NCBI GenBank assembly: GCA_014377905.1 | Contig: JACMOQ010000435.1 | Location: forward strand, 1 to 6,887 | Direction of reading: 5' to 3' | Origin: Acetobacteraceae bacterium | GTDB taxonomy: Bacteria > Pseudomonadota > Alphaproteobacteria > Acetobacterales > Acetobacteraceae | DNA: 6,887 bases | In this document: piece by piece, positions 5,726 to 6,887 of the stretch | Layout: each line of letters starts with the position of its first letter | How positions within the stretch are numbered: the first letter of the stretch is position 1 | Notes under the pieces: generated by a model | What the model saw: only the letters and a program-made list of their open reading frames with translations | Told to the model about the DNA's origin: nothing | Databases searched by the model: none | Made by a program: the position numbers and the translations under genes

Positions 5726-6887
5726 AAGCACGGCCCTCGCCTTGGCCCGCCATCTCGCGGCGGGGAACAAGGCGAATACCCGACGGGACTGGAAGTCGGC
5801 GCGCGAGCATTACGCCGCAGTGCTTGCGATCGACCCAGAGCTTTGGGCCACCTGGGTGCAATTTGGTCACGCGCTGAAGGAGCAAGGCCAACTCGAGGCG
5901 GCCGAGGCGGCTTACCGAAAATCCCTCGCGATATTGCCCGAAAATGGCGATACATGGCTACAGCTTGGCCATGTATTGAAATTACGTGGAAGACTGCGGT
6001 TCGCCCTCGCCGCTTATGTGCGGGCTTGGGAAATTGATCCGTTGGCGCACGATCCGCAGGTCGAATTGGCCCATCTGACCCGGATAGATTTTGCGGGCCT
6101 TGGTCCGCGGGATGCCGATGTGCTCGCGCCCGCGCATACGCCTGGACGCCATTGGAAAGCGGAGGCGAGCGCGAGATTTGCAGTGCTGGCGAGCTATCTG
6201 CGGCACAACCAGCAAATCGTTTCTGTCTGGCCTGATGCCACCGTTCCCTTGGGACCCCGTGTTGCGGTGTTCGTGCACTATGATCATGCAGGCCTGGTGC
6301 AGGATTTTGTCATGAACTATGTCGCCGCTCTACAGGCGGCCGGCTTGTCGGTGGTCTTTGTGTCGAACTGCCCAAAACTCAATGAGATCAGTATCGCGAA
6401 ACTTGAGACAATTTGTTCAGCTATAATTCTTCGTCACAATGTCGGCCATGATTTCGGTGCCATACGCGACGCATTGCGGGTTCTGGGCATGCCGCGCGAC
6501 AACACCCAATCACTGCTGATTGCCAATGATAGTGTGTTCGGTCCGTTCCAGAATATTGCGCCAATTCTTGACCGTGTTGATTTCGAAAGGGCCGATATAT
6601 GGGGTGCGACGGAAAGCTGGCAGCATCGCTATCATCTCCAGTCGTTCTTCCTGATCGCTGGCCGTCGCGCGTTGGAAAGTGCGGCCTGGAAAAATTTCTG
6701 GCGTCGTGTCCGCTTGGTGCAGTCACGGTTTTGGGTCGTGCAGCGCTACGAAATTGGCTTCACCCTTGCCATGCTCGCTGGCGGAATGCGTTGTGCGGCA
6801 CTTTGGCCCTATGAGGACCTGACGAAAATGCTGCCGCCAGCCCACATCGATAATGACCCTCAGACAATCATGGGCACAGACCCGGTC
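5715..6887 (+). CDS. TPR repeat and rhamnan synthesis F (RgpF) domain protein (3' partial)
   Basis: The frame is open from the ATG at 5715 to the last base, giving 391 visible residues without a stop, so the C-terminus is missing. Residues about 14-110 contain three TPR-like helical pairs, each ending in a LAIDPE, LAILPE or WEIDPL turn. From about residue 181 the protein matches the RgpF family: VAVFVHYD (183-190), VVFVSN (213-218), the HNVGHDFGAIRDAL stretch (241-254), LLIANDSVFGPF (267-278), DIWGATES (294-301) and HLQSFFLI (307-314). RgpF of streptococci takes part in making rhamnose-containing cell-wall polysaccharide, and related proteins in Gram-negative bacteria occur in surface glycan clusters. 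By inference this one is a glycosyltransferase-like glycan assembly protein, with TPRs for protein contacts. It starts 11 bases inside the preceding gene. The ribosome site is weak (GGA at 5701-5703), suggesting translational coupling. No signal peptide is seen. Confidence 0.87.
   Translation, partial: MSAESTALALARHLAAGNKANTRRDWKSAREHYAAVLAIDPELWATWVQFGHALKEQGQLEAAEAAYRKSLAILPENGDTWLQLGHVLKLRGRLRFALAAYVRAWEIDPLAHDPQVELAHLTRIDFAGLGPRDADVLAPAHTPGRHWKAEASARFAVLASYLRHNQQIVSVWPDATVPLGPRVAVFVHYDHAGLVQDFVMNYVAALQAAGLSVVFVSNCPKLNEISIAKLETICSAIILRHNVGHDFGAIRDALRVLGMPRDNTQSLLIANDSVFGPFQNIAPILDRVDFERADIWGATESWQHRYHLQSFFLIAGRRALESAAWKNFWRRVRLVQSRFWVVQRYEIGFTLAMLAGGMRCAALWPYEDLTKMLPPAHIDNDPQTIMGTDPV

Noticed and set aside
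5710..5955. Short minus-strand frames over the start of the TPR-RgpF gene
   Set aside because: The plus-strand frame stays open for 391 codons with TPR and RgpF motifs, so the opposite-strand frames are shadows.
2688..6887. Possibility of a defence or mobile system in the right half
   Set aside because: All three genes carry motifs for nucleotide-sugar and glycan enzymes. No nuclease, helicase, recombinase or terminal repeat was seen.

Overview
The window looks like chromosomal DNA from a GC-rich alphaproteobacterium, most plausibly a sphingomonad-like organism. I infer this from the GC-rich coding sequence, the sox-type cytochrome, the CYP153-type P450 and the polysaccharide gene types. It is not proven by any marker gene. 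I see no rRNA, tRNA, CRISPR array, insertion sequence, integrase or attachment site.

Left part (1-1163). The window opens inside the 3' part of soxA, a c-type cytochrome of periplasmic thiosulfate oxidation, on the + strand. It meets, tail to tail with a 4-base overlap, a minus-strand gene for a small lipocalin-like protein. That gene lies 30 bases downstream of a second minus-strand gene, for a secreted six-cysteine DUF4189 protein. These two are probably one transcript.

Middle (1229-2687). A complete minus-strand gene encodes a cytochrome P450 that reads as a CYP153A-type alkane/fatty-acid terminal hydroxylase. No ferredoxin or ferredoxin reductase gene lies beside it. A 199-base divergent intergenic region separates it from the next operon. 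That region holds an imperfect 14-base direct repeat (13/14 identical, 41 bases start to start) that could be a regulator site.

Right part (2688-6887). A tightly packed + strand operon for surface polysaccharide synthesis follows. Its first gene is UDP-glucose 6-dehydrogenase, which makes UDP-glucuronate. A 4-base ATGA overlap leads into a 569-residue protein with an N-terminal SAM methyltransferase and a C-terminal GT-B-like glycosyltransferase. An 11-base overlap leads into a third gene that runs off the right edge. It encodes TPR repeats followed by an RgpF (rhamnan synthesis F) domain. Together the three supply an activated uronic acid, a glycan-modifying methyl/glycosyl transferase, and a probable rhamnan-type glycan assembly protein. 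The polymer itself cannot be told from this window. The most unusual content is this run of fused multidomain glycan enzymes. I found no clear evidence of an entirely new system.
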